Source of the DNA: Bacillota bacterium
GTDB taxonomy: Bacteria; Bacillota; Clostridia; Oscillospirales; Ethanoligenentaceae
NCBI GenBank assembly: GCA_023391835.1
Contig: JAEWAE010000045.1
Span: forward strand, 1-6,824
Direction: 5' to 3'
Length of the DNA stretch: 6,824 nucleotides
Position 1 is the stretch's first letter. Each line of letters opens with the position of its first letter. Below, one piece after another: positions 1 through 6,491 of the stretch. A program made the position numbers and the translations under genes. The notes below the pieces were generated by a model that made no database searches, was not told the DNA's origin, and saw only the letters and a program-made list of their open reading frames with translations.

Positions 1-20
1 ACGCCCCCCCGGCGGGGGCC
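1..20 (-). terminator. GC-rich hairpin downstream of lacZ, possible terminator cut by the window edge
   Basis: Read on the minus strand, about 40 bases after the lacZ stop, the sequence forms a very GC-rich hairpin with a 6-pair stem (GCCCCC against GGGGGC) and a short loop. Such a hairpin fits the stem of an intrinsic terminator for lacZ. The stretch that would show a U-tract lies at or beyond the window edge, so this cannot be confirmed. The rest of 21-61 holds nothing I can identify. Confidence 0.25.
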
Positions 21-61
21 CACCCTCCTCTTTCTATGTCGGTAAGCCGTATGCGGCGGCA

Positions 62-3000
62 TCATGCTTCGGGCAGGATGTAGCGCCGCCGGCCCTCGCG
101 CGCCGGGTCGATGGTTTCCATCAGCACCGGACGGAAAGCAAAGCGGAAGGTGAAGTGTTTCTCGTCAAAAGCATAGGCGGGATTGAGCGCGGGGCCGCAG
201 CTGTTGGAGCCGATGCCCGTCTGGCGGTAATCGACGTGGACAATGGTCTCGGGCCGGCGGGTCAGATCCCGCGTCAGCTGAGCGGCGTCCAGATCCTCCG
301 CCGTGTAATGCAGGGCGGAGAAATTGAAATCCCCGTCGGCGCAAAACAGGATGCCCCGGCCGCCGTTGTCGCTCACCGCCGCCCAGCGCACCCGGGTGTG
401 GTTGCCGGTCTCCTGCGGCATGATATAGGGGACATACTGGGCGTCCACCGTCGACCGCCAGCGGCCCATGCGGGCGCTGCGGCACATGTCGGCGTAATTT
501 TCACCCGGCCCCATGCCGAAATATTCCACCGACTCGAAACCGGCGGGCAGCGCGAATTCGAAGCCGAAACGGGGCAGGTGAATGAGGTTTTCCCGCACGT
601 CCGCAGTGGTTTCCACCCGGATTTCCCCGCTGCCCAGCACCGTGCAGCGGATATGCGCCCGCAGCACCGGCTCTTCCGAATTGCCGCCGTGGGCGCAGGC
701 GAGAGTGATGACGGCGCTGCCGGCCGGGCCGGGCTCCACGGCGCTCTCATAGACGCGGGTGAAACTTTTATCCATCTGCGCGGCCCGCCAGGTAGCCTGG
801 ATGTTGCGGTCGTTGTCGGTGGGCGCCCGCCAGATGCTCAGCCGCGTGCCGCGTGCCAGCAGCTCCGTGCCGCCCAGCCGCAGGCTCTCGAAGGAGCCCG
901 CGACCGCGTCGAACACATAGCGGAAGTTTTCGCCCGTCAGCACGAAACGGTGCGGTTCCCGTCCGATCGCCACCGGCGGGAAGACGGCGGGCACTTCTTC
1001 AGCCCGGCACGTCACCGGCAGGGCCAGCTGGGTGCAGCCCACCTCGTAACCCGCCGGCTCCCAGGGGGTGTCGGTCTTCTGCACAGACGAGAGATTCAGA
1101 TAATACTCGGCCGTATCCGTCGCCGGCAGGGTGTAGGGCAGACGCACCTCACATGCCCCGTGGGGCGCGGCGTCGAGTGTTTCCACCCGCCCCTGGGCCA
1201 CGGTGAGGCCGTCGCGGGTCACGCGCCACACAAGCGCCAGCCCCGACAGGTCGAGGAAATCATACCGGTTGCGCAGCCGCACGACACCCGCTTTCAGATC
1301 GACCGCCTCCGCCTGCACCGGCGCGATGACCTGCTTATACTCTTTGAGCCCCGTGTGGGCGATGCGGTCGGGAAAATTCAGCCCGTCGCAGCAGAAATTG
1401 GCGTCGTTGGGCGTTTCGCCGAAGTAGCCGCCATAGACGAAAAATTCCCGCCCCTGGGCGTCTTTCTGCCGCACCGAGTGGTCGCACCATTCCCACACGC
1501 ACCCGCCGAGGAACCGCGGGTAGCGGTAAATGAGATCCCAGTAATCCTTCAGGTCGCCGGGGCCGACGCCCATGGCGTGGCTGTATTCGCACAGGAAAAG
1601 CGGCCGCGGGTCCTCGTGCTTCTCGCAGTAATCGGCGCACCACTGCAGCGGCGGATACATGCGGCTGACCATATCGACGCAGGGGTCCTCATACCCGTTG
1701 ACCAGATACCCCTTGTTGGCGCCCTCGTAATGCACCGGGCGGCCGGGGTCGCGCTGCTTGGCCCATTTGGCCATGGCCATGTGGTTGTGCCCCATGAAGG
1801 ATTCGTTGCCCATCGACCACATGAAAACGCAGGGGTGGTTTTTGTCCCGCTCCACCATGCGCTGCACCCGGTCGAGATAAGCCTCCCGCCACGCGGGGTC
1901 GTCGGTGAGGGCCGTCTCGCTCTTGACGGCGATGCCGTGGGTCTCGAGGTCAGCCTCATCCACCACGTAAAAGCCGTAGCGGTCGCACAGGCTTAAAAAC
2001 TCCGGCGTGTTGGGGTAATGAGAGGTGCGCACGGCGTTTATGTTGTGCCGCTTCATCTGCATCAGGTCGGCCTCCATGTGGGCGACCGGCGTGTAATAGC
2101 CCAGATCCGGGTGGGAGTCATGGCGGTTGACGCCCTTGATCTTGATGGCCGTGCCGTTGAGGAGCAGCACGCCGTCCCGTATCTCAAATTGGCGGATGCC
2201 GACGGACACGGGGATGTATTCCGACCCGCAGCGGAGCAGCAGGGTGTAAAGAGCCGGGGTCTCGGCCGTCCATTTTTGGGCTGCGGGCACGTCGAAGGTG
2301 CAGGCGTCCGCGCCCGCGGGCAGCGTCCGTTCCGCCAGAAGTTCCCCGCCGGGGGCGTATAGCTGCGCGAGAATTTCTCCCTCCGGGCTGCCCGAGAAGG
2401 CAAGTTCCGCCGTTATTTTCCCGTCGGCATAGGCGGCGTCCAGCTCGGTGTGCACGAAAATATCCCGCAGATGGGCCTTATCCCGCGCGGTCAGATACAC
2501 GTCGCGGAATATCCCCGACAGGCGGTAAAAATCCTGGTCCTCCAGATAGCTGCCGTCACACCATTTGAGCACTTCGACGGTCAGCCGGTTGGGCCCGTCG
2601 GTCACGAAGGGGGTGATGTCAAAGACGCTCGGCAGGTGGCTGCCCTGACTGTAGCCCGCGGGCTGCCCATTGACCCAGAGATAAAAACAGGCGCTGACCC
2701 CTTCAAAATGCAGATAGAGTGACTTGTCCGCCCAGCCGGCGGGGCGGGTGAAATCCCGCACATAGACGCCGGCCGGATTTTCGGCGGGCACATAGGGCGG
2801 ATCGACGGGGAAAGGATAGTTTACGTTGGTGTATTGGGGCACGTCGTAGCCGGCCATCTGCCAGCTCATGGGCACACGGATCGTATCCCAGTCCGACACG
2901 TCGGCATCCCGGTCGGCGAAGCCCTCCGGCACTTTAGTCCAGCTGTCATAATAGGAAAATTTCCAGTTGCCGTTGAGCAGCCGGTAAAAGGCGGAGGCAC

Positions 3001-3133
3001 CGCGCAGGCCGTCCCGGGCACTCCGGCCTGAATGATACGGAATGAAATAGGCGGCTGGGGCTTCGCGCCGGCGCTGCAGCACGCCGGGATTCTGCCAGTC
3101 CAGCGACTGGAGCGTAAAACGATCGTCCGGCAT
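62..3133 (-). CDS. lacZ: Beta-galactosidase, glycoside hydrolase family 2 (LacZ type)
   Basis: This is a complete 1023-aa retaining beta-galactosidase, which hydrolyses lactose and other beta-galactosides. No signal peptide is visible, so it should be cytoplasmic. The domain order is that of long LacZ enzymes: a sugar-binding jelly-roll (about 30-215), an Ig-like domain (about 217-315), the TIM barrel (about 320-605), then the C-terminal small-chain domain (about 735-1010) with its WRAPTDNDR motif. In the barrel, NRH (H338) and SHYPN (H372) match substrate-site histidines. E397 and H399 in DEADLETHG match the magnesium ligands. E444 in MGNES is the acid/base and E516 in LCEYSHAMG the nucleophile; these roles come from E. 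coli LacZ. The length equals that of the E. coli enzyme. The start is set by AGGAGGA at 3141-3147 on the minus strand. Local differences are HDSHP for HEHHP and HAMGVGPG for HAMGNS. It is divergent from an AraC regulator. No permease is in view, so the natural galactoside is unknown. Confidence 0.96.
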   Translation of the reverse strand: MPDDRFTLQSLDWQNPGVLQRRREAPAAYFIPYHSGRSARDGLRGASAFYRLLNGNWKFSYYDSWTKVPEGFADRDADVSDWDTIRVPMSWQMAGYDVPQYTNVNYPFPVDPPYVPAENPAGVYVRDFTRPAGWADKSLYLHFEGVSACFYLWVNGQPAGYSQGSHLPSVFDITPFVTDGPNRLTVEVLKWCDGSYLEDQDFYRLSGIFRDVYLTARDKAHLRDIFVHTELDAAYADGKITAELAFSGSPEGEILAQLYAPGGELLAERTLPAGADACTFDVPAAQKWTAETPALYTLLLRCGSEYIPVSVGIRQFEIRDGVLLLNGTAIKIKGVNRHDSHPDLGYYTPVAHMEADLMQMKRHNINAVRTSHYPNTPEFLSLCDRYGFYVVDEADLETHGIAVKSETALTDDPAWREAYLDRVQRMVERDKNHPCVFMWSMGNESFMGHNHMAMAKWAKQRDPGRPVHYEGANKGYLVNGYEDPCVDMVSRMYPPLQWCADYCEKHEDPRPLFLCEYSHAMGVGPGDLKDYWDLIYRYPRFLGGCVWEWCDHSVRQKDAQGREFFVYGGYFGETPNDANFCCDGLNFPDRIAHTGLKEYKQVIAPVQAEAVDLKAGVVRLRNRYDFLDLSGLALVWRVTRDGLTVAQGRVETLDAAPHGACEVRLPYTLPATDTAEYYLNLSSVQKTDTPWEPAGYEVGCTQLALPVTCRAEEVPAVFPPVAIGREPHRFVLTGENFRYVFDAVAGSFESLRLGGTELLARGTRLSIWRAPTDNDRNIQATWRAAQMDKSFTRVYESAVEPGPAGSAVITLACAHGGNSEEPVLRAHIRCTVLGSGEIRVETTADVRENLIHLPRFGFEFALPAGFESVEYFGMGPGENYADMCRSARMGRWRSTVDAQYVPYIMPQETGNHTRVRWAAVSDNGGRGILFCADGDFNFSALHYTAEDLDAAQLTRDLTRRPETIVHVDYRQTGIGSNSCGPALNPAYAFDEKHFTFRFAFRPVLMETIDPAREGRRRYILPEA

Positions 3134-3174
3134 AACAGATTCCTCCTGTATGGGCAGAATAATACGGTTTTCAT

Positions 3175-3190
3175 GGCGGCTCGCGCCGCC
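3175..3190 (-). other. GNRA-capped hairpin in the lacZ mRNA leader
   Basis: Between the lacZ promoter and its ribosome binding site, the minus strand reads GGCGGC-GCGA-GCCGCC. This is a perfect 6-pair GC stem closed by a GCGA tetraloop, a stable GNRA fold. It lies about 27 bases upstream of the Shine-Dalgarno sequence, in a predicted leader of roughly 130 nt. No U-tract follows, so it is not a simple terminator. It could stabilise the mRNA 5' end or be a protein site. The function is unknown. Confidence 0.45.
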
Positions 3191-3270
3191 GCCCGCCCCA
3201 GACGGCAGGCGTCAAAATTCGAGACTCTGCCCGTGTTTCAATGGGAAAATCGCATAGAAACTTCCCCCGT

Positions 3271-3299
3271 ATTATACCCTTTGACGGTTGAAACCACAA
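3271..3299 (-). promoter_or_regulatory. Predicted lacZ promoter (sigma70 type)
   Basis: On the minus strand a perfect -10 TATAAT (3271-3276) is preceded, after exactly 17 bases, by TTGTGG (3294-3299), a weak -35 that keeps only the TTG. A perfect -10 with a poor -35 is typical of activator-dependent promoters, which fits control by the neighbouring AraC protein (inference). Transcription would start near 3264, giving a leader of about 130 nt. The spacer of this promoter contains the -35 box of the divergent regulator promoter. Confidence 0.65.
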
Positions 3300-3316
3300 T
3301 CACAATATATTATACT
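3288..3316 (+). promoter_or_regulatory. Predicted promoter of the AraC-family gene
   Basis: TTGAAA (3288-3293), a 17-base spacer and TATACT (3311-3316) make a good sigma70-type promoter. Transcription would start around 3323, about 25 bases before the preferred ATG. The TTG that opens the longest reading frame at 3288 is part of this -35 box, which argues against that upstream start. The lacZ -35 lies within this spacer, so the two polymerase sites overlap. Confidence 0.7.
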
Positions 3317-3347
3317 GATAACAGAATATGAAACAGGAGCGGTCGCC

Positions 3348-4184
3348 ATGGAACAGTCCCAGTTCCCCATTGTCGGGGGCGAAAGCCGGCTGCCGGTTTA
3401 TCTGGTGGGGGTGGGCCGCATGACCCGGCAGAATCATGTGCAGCGTCCCGACGGGTTCCCCGTCAGCCAGGTGCTGCTGTGCACGCGGGGCTGCGGCCGC
3501 CTGGTGCTCGACGGCCGGGAGCACCGGGTGGCGCCGGGGCAGGGTTTCCTGCTTTATCCGGAAGTGCCCCACGAATACGCCCCGGTCGAGGAGCCGTGGG
3601 AGACGCATTGGGTGACGTTTGCCGGGCGGGATGTGGCGGGTGTGCTGGCGGCGCTGGGACTGGGCCGTTCCCGCTTTTTCTGCCTGAGGGACGCCTCCGA
3701 TCAGGACGCCCAGTGGCGCGCCATGATGAGCGAGGCCGCCGGCGCGGGGTTTGAACGGGGCTACCGCTGCTCGTCGCTGGTCTACCGTTTCCTCGTGTCG
3801 CTGCGGGGCAATCTGACCGACGAGCCTTTCGCGCAGCACGACCGGGGCCTGCGGCAGATCGCCGCCGCCGCGGATTATGTGGACGCCCACTTCGCCGAGC
3901 CGGTGGGGCTGGAGGAAATGGCACGCCGGGCAGGCGTTTCGCCCCAGTATCTCTGCCGGCTTTTCCGGCAATATCTCAATATGCGCCCTTTCGAGTATGT
4001 GGCCAAGCGCCGCATCCAGCAGGCCAAGCGTCTGCTGCTCGCAGAGGATGCCCCGGTTTCCGCCGTGGCGCGCCGGTGCGGCTACGAGAGCGTCAGCTAT
4101 TTCTGCGCGATGTTCCGCCGCTACGAGATGCTCACGCCCCAGCAGTTCCGCAGTCTGCACCGGCAGGCCAGGGCCGTGGGATAA
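3348..4184 (+). CDS. AraC-family transcriptional regulator
   Basis: This is a 278-aa DNA-binding regulator. Residues 1-110 resemble the cupin-like sensor domain of AraC proteins (LVLDGREHRVAPGQGFLLYP, near 52-71, then PHEYAP and THWVTF). Residues 168-270 form the C-terminal AraC DNA-binding domain with two helix-turn-helix units: one near 187-207 (GLEEMARRAGVSPQYLCRLF) and one near 236-257 (PVSAVARRCGYESVSYFCAMF), then the family tail LTPQQFR. The start at ATG 3348 is chosen because CAGGAG (3334-3339) sits 8 bases upstream. The frame can be opened to a TTG at 3288 (298 aa), but that TTG is in the promoter. Divergence from lacZ and the shared promoter region suggest that it senses a galactoside-related sugar and controls lacZ and itself. 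The ligand cannot be told from sequence. No clear terminator follows it. Confidence 0.93.
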   Translation: MEQSQFPIVGGESRLPVYLVGVGRMTRQNHVQRPDGFPVSQVLLCTRGCGRLVLDGREHRVAPGQGFLLYPEVPHEYAPVEEPWETHWVTFAGRDVAGVLAALGLGRSRFFCLRDASDQDAQWRAMMSEAAGAGFERGYRCSSLVYRFLVSLRGNLTDEPFAQHDRGLRQIAAAADYVDAHFAEPVGLEEMARRAGVSPQYLCRLFRQYLNMRPFEYVAKRRIQQAKRLLLAEDAPVSAVARRCGYESVSYFCAMFRRYEMLTPQQFRSLHRQARAVG

Positions 4185-4228
4185 GGGGCGGAGCAGCGGA
4201 TGTTTTTGCCTTTTTTCCCCCAAAGCCA

Positions 4229-4257
4229 TTGACACCGGGCCACATGGGTGGTATAGT
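4229..4257 (+). promoter_or_regulatory. Promoter of the gpx-trxB-mscL unit
   Basis: A perfect -35 TTGACA (4229-4234), a 17-base spacer and TATAGT (4252-4257) give a near-consensus sigma70-type promoter. Transcription would start near 4264, with a leader of about 40 nt. GTATA occurs three times around and after the -10 (4251, 4262, 4275), a possible regulator target. I do not recognise a PerR, OhrR or Rex box. Confidence 0.8.
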
Positions 4258-4303
4258 CTAAGTATACGAATAAGGTATATTTAAAGAAAAGGAAGGATCC
4301 GAA

Positions 4304-4852
4304 ATGGGTGTGTACGAATTTAAGGTCAAGAATATTCAGGGCAAAGAGGTTTCGCTGGCGGATTACCGCGGCAAGCTGCTGCTAATCGTGAACGTGGCCA
4401 GCAAATGCGGTTTCACTCCCCAATACGAGGGCCTGGAAAAGCTCTATCAGCAGTATAAGGACCGCGGGCTCGTGATCCTGGGCTTCCCGTCCAACCAGTT
4501 CCTGGCGCAGGAGCCGGGCAGCAATAACGAGATTTCCCAGTTCTGCAAGCTCAATTATGGGGTCACCTTCCCGCTGTTTTCCAAAATCGACGTGCGCGGC
4601 GCGAACGCCGACCCGCTTTACAAGTATCTTTCCGACGCGGCACCCTTCAAGGGCTACGAGACCGATAAGGAAGCCGGCCGCGTGATCCAGAAGGTCGTGA
4701 AGGAAAACTACCCCGAAAACCTCGAAGGCAACGGCGTCAAGTGGAACTTCACAAAGTTCCTCATCGGCCGCGACGGCGAGGTCAAGGGCCGGTATGAGTC
4801 CTCGGTGACGCCGGAGGAACTGAACGCCGTCATCGAAAAAGCGCTCGGCTGA
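4304..4852 (+). CDS. gpx: Glutathione peroxidase family protein, Cys-type, probably thioredoxin-dependent
   Basis: This 182-aa cytoplasmic thiol peroxidase, with a thioredoxin fold, reduces H2O2 and organic hydroperoxides. The family tetrad is visible: peroxidatic C35 in NVASKCGFTPQY (codon TGC, so cysteine and not selenocysteine), Q69 in NQFLAQEPGS, and W147-N148 in KWNFTKFL. C81 in EISQFCKLNYG sits where the resolving cysteine of two-Cys members lies. FPSNQF (61-66) has Ser where many homologues have Cys. Two-Cys GPx proteins of bacteria usually take electrons from thioredoxin rather than glutathione. The thioredoxin reductase gene directly downstream agrees with that (inference). The length is normal for the family. 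The start has GGAAGGA (4291-4297) 6 bases upstream and its own strong promoter. It is likely the first gene of a unit with trxB and mscL. Confidence 0.95.
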   Translation: MGVYEFKVKNIQGKEVSLADYRGKLLLIVNVASKCGFTPQYEGLEKLYQQYKDRGLVILGFPSNQFLAQEPGSNNEISQFCKLNYGVTFPLFSKIDVRGANADPLYKYLSDAAPFKGYETDKEAGRVIQKVVKENYPENLEGNGVKWNFTKFLIGRDGEVKGRYESSVTPEELNAVIEKALG

Positions 4853-4869
4853 GCCGCGCGCGAAACGGT

Positions 4870-4893
4870 CGGCTCCCGAAGCCGCCCGATTTT
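4870..4893 (+). other. Weak hairpin between gpx and trxB
   Basis: CGGCT (4870-4874) and AGCCG (4880-4884) can form a 5-pair stem with a 5-base loop, followed a few bases later by TTTT (4890-4893). GAGCCG at 4851-4856 could instead pair with CGGCTC at 4870-4875. The short stem, the gap before the T-run and its brevity make this a poor terminator. At most it would attenuate read-through into trxB. Confidence 0.25.
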
Positions 4894-4913
4894 ACATGAC
4901 AGGGGATGTATGC

Positions 4914-5831
4914 ATGCGGGATGTGCTGATTATCGGGGGAGGCCCCGCGGGGCTGGCAGCCGCCATCTATACGGCGCGGGCGGGCTACGTCACCACCGTA
5001 CTGGAAAGACTGGCGCCCGGCGGCCAGGCGATGGAAACCTATCGCATTGACAACTATCCGGGTTTCCGCAACGTTTCAGGGGTGGAGCTCGCGCAGGATC
5101 TGGAGCAGCACGCCCGCTCCGCCGGCACCGAGATCCGCATAGAGGACGCACAGTCGCTCGTGCAGACGGACAAGGGCTGGGAGGTGCACACCTCCTCGGG
5201 CGTTTACCAGACCCGCACCGTCATACTGGCGACGGGGGCCCGCCGGCGCAAGCTCGGCGTGCCGGGCGAGGAGGAACTGGCCGGGCGCGGCGTGTCCTAC
5301 TGCGCCGCGTGCGACGGCAACTTTTTCCGCGGCCGTTCGGTGGCCGTGGTGGGCGGAGGCAATTCGGCCGTGGGCGACGCGGCGGAGCTGTCGAAAATAT
5401 GCAGGGACGTGCGCGTGATTTGCCGCGGCAGCGAGGTGCACGCCCCGTTTTCCGGCGGCGTGGAGCTTGGTACCCTGCCCAACGTCACGCTGATGACCGA
5501 TACGGTCGTCGAGCGCATCGAGGGCGAAGGCAAGGTGCAGAGCGTGCGTACGAAAAACCGCAAGACCGGCAAGACGGAGGTTTTCCCGATGGACGGGGTC
5601 TTTATCGCCATCGGGATGCTGCCCAATTCCGGGCTGCTCGACGGTCTGCTGCCGTTGGAAAACGGTTTCGCCGTGACGGGCGAACGGGGCGTCACGCCGC
5701 GCCCGGGGCTGTTTGTCGCCGGGGATCTGCGCAAAAAGGACCTGCACCAGATCGTCACCGCCATGTCGGACGGCGCCAACGCAGCCTACGCCGCGCAGAA
5801 ATATCTGCATGCCGCAGGAGATGAAGGATAA
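4914..5831 (+). CDS. trxB: Thioredoxin reductase-like FAD-dependent pyridine nucleotide-disulfide oxidoreductase
   Basis: This is a 305-aa low-molecular-weight TrxB-type flavoenzyme that would pass electrons to thioredoxin. Visible in order are the FAD-binding GGGPAG (8-13) with PGGQ (35-38), the ATG(A) motif (106-109), the redox pair C130-A-A-C133-D, a second dinucleotide fold GGGNSA (147-152), and the C-terminal FAD motif AGDLRKKDLHQIVTA. The usual HRRxxxR motif that holds the NADPH 2'-phosphate is replaced by CRGSEVH (170-176), so NADPH use is doubtful. NADH or another donor is possible. The start at ATG 4914 is preferred because AGGGGA (4901-4906) lies 7 bases upstream. An in-frame ATG at 4896 would add six residues but has no good ribosome site. 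It lies 61 bases after gpx and 23 before mscL. It probably reduces the thioredoxin that recharges the peroxidase, and it may not be the cell's only TrxB. Confidence 0.9.
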   Translation: MRDVLIIGGGPAGLAAAIYTARAGYVTTVLERLAPGGQAMETYRIDNYPGFRNVSGVELAQDLEQHARSAGTEIRIEDAQSLVQTDKGWEVHTSSGVYQTRTVILATGARRRKLGVPGEEELAGRGVSYCAACDGNFFRGRSVAVVGGGNSAVGDAAELSKICRDVRVICRGSEVHAPFSGGVELGTLPNVTLMTDTVVERIEGEGKVQSVRTKNRKTGKTEVFPMDGVFIAIGMLPNSGLLDGLLPLENGFAVTGERGVTPRPGLFVAGDLRKKDLHQIVTAMSDGANAAYAAQKYLHAAGDEG

Positions 5832-5854
5832 TACAAAACGAGGAGGAAACACCC

Positions 5855-6358
5855 GTGGCCGACACCGAAAAGCCTGGGAAGGCTGTGCTTGAAAGTGCCC
5901 AAAAGTATCAGAAATCGGTAAAAAATTTCTTTGGGGAATTCCGCGACTTTGCCATGAAGGGCAACGTCATCGACCTGGCCGTCGGCGTCATCATCGGCGG
6001 CGCTTTCAACACAATCGTTACGTCGCTGGTCAATGACGTCATCATGCCGCTGCTGGGCATCGTGCTCGGCCGGGTGAACATATCCGAGCTGACCGCCACC
6101 ATTACGGGCATTCCGGGTGCCAAGCCCATCGTGCTCAAATACGGCAGCTTTTTGCAGAACGTGCTCAATTTTCTGATCGTGGCGTTTTCCATCTTCCTGA
6201 TGATTAAAGTCATCAACAAGCTGCACTTTAAACAAAAGGCAGAAGAAGAGGCGGAGGAGACCGCCAAAGAGGAGGCCAAGCTCAGCAAGAGCGAGGAGCT
6301 CCTCACCGAGATACGGGATCTGATGCAGACGCAGCGTGGCGAAACGCCCAAATCGTAA
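5855..6358 (+). CDS. mscL: Large-conductance mechanosensitive channel MscL
   Basis: This 167-aa membrane channel opens under high membrane tension to release solutes on osmotic downshock; the family works as a homopentamer. FRDFAMKGNVIDLAVGVIIGGAF (29-51) is the signature leading into TM1 (about 37-70). TM2 is about 99-120 (FLQNVLNFLIVAFSIFLMIK) and is followed by KVINKL. A charged Glu/Lys-rich linker and the conserved C-terminal helix LLTEIRDLM close the protein. The start is GTG at 5855 with a perfect AGGAGG (5841-5846) 8 bases upstream. This gives roughly 20 hydrophilic residues more than the usual N-terminus before the VKNFFGEFRDF amphipathic helix. No better internal start is visible. 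It sits 23 bases after trxB and before a strong terminator, so it is probably the last gene of the gpx-trxB-mscL unit. Confidence 0.95.
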   Translation: MADTEKPGKAVLESAQKYQKSVKNFFGEFRDFAMKGNVIDLAVGVIIGGAFNTIVTSLVNDVIMPLLGIVLGRVNISELTATITGIPGAKPIVLKYGSFLQNVLNFLIVAFSIFLMIKVINKLHFKQKAEEEAEETAKEEAKLSKSEELLTEIRDLMQTQRGETPKS

Positions 6359-6375
6359 CCGAATATGCGTTTTGC

Positions 6376-6413
6376 GGGGCGGAAAGGGTAAAATCCTTTT
6401 CCGCCCCTTTTTT
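6376..6413 (+). terminator. Strong intrinsic terminator after mscL
   Basis: GGGGCGGAAAGGG (6376-6388) pairs with CCTTTTCCGCCCC (6395-6407), giving 13 pairs including one G-U, with a 6-base loop and then TTTTTT (6408-6413). A second stem just upstream, GCGAAACGC (6339-6347) with GCGTTTTGC (6367-6375), spans the mscL stop codon and stacks directly against it. A small CGGC/GCCG hairpin (6414-6427) follows. This closes the stress unit. Confidence 0.93.
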
Positions 6414-6491
6414 CGGCCTTTTTGCCGACGCAGACCGGCCCGAAAAAGTGAGATTTTTCACGTCCGGCGTACGGCGGGGCGGATCATTGGG

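Noticed and set aside
155..1996. A 613-aa open frame on the plus strand opposite lacZ
   Set aside because: It is a shadow of a GC-rich gene. The translation is His/Arg/Ala/Gly-rich with no recognisable domain and lies wholly antisense to a clear LacZ.
2866..3174. An upstream frame in the lacZ leader starting at an ATG at 3174 and overlapping the lacZ start
   Set aside because: No ribosome binding site precedes it, and most of it overlaps lacZ out of frame with unconvincing composition. A leader peptide is possible but unsupported.
3288..3347. Upstream TTG start giving a 298-aa AraC protein
   Set aside because: The TTG is the -35 box of a TTGAAA-17-TATACT promoter, and the ATG at 3348 has its own CAGGAG at proper spacing.
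4185..4228. Terminator for the AraC gene in the T-rich stretch
   Set aside because: There are T-runs at 4202-4206 and 4211-4216 but no stable hairpin directly before them. The GGGG/CCCC pairing would enclose the T-runs.
3300..4235. A 311-aa open frame on the minus strand opposite the AraC gene
   Set aside because: Antisense to a well-supported AraC-family protein, low-complexity composition, no domain, and it would read through the lacZ/araC promoter region.
4406..4408. Possible selenocysteine in the glutathione peroxidase
   Set aside because: The active-site codon is TGC (cysteine), not TGA, so no selenocysteine insertion is needed.
4896..4913. Earlier ATG for trxB adding six residues
   Set aside because: No Shine-Dalgarno sequence at useful distance. 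The ATG at 4914 has AGGGGA 7 bases upstream and starts directly at the FAD-binding strand.
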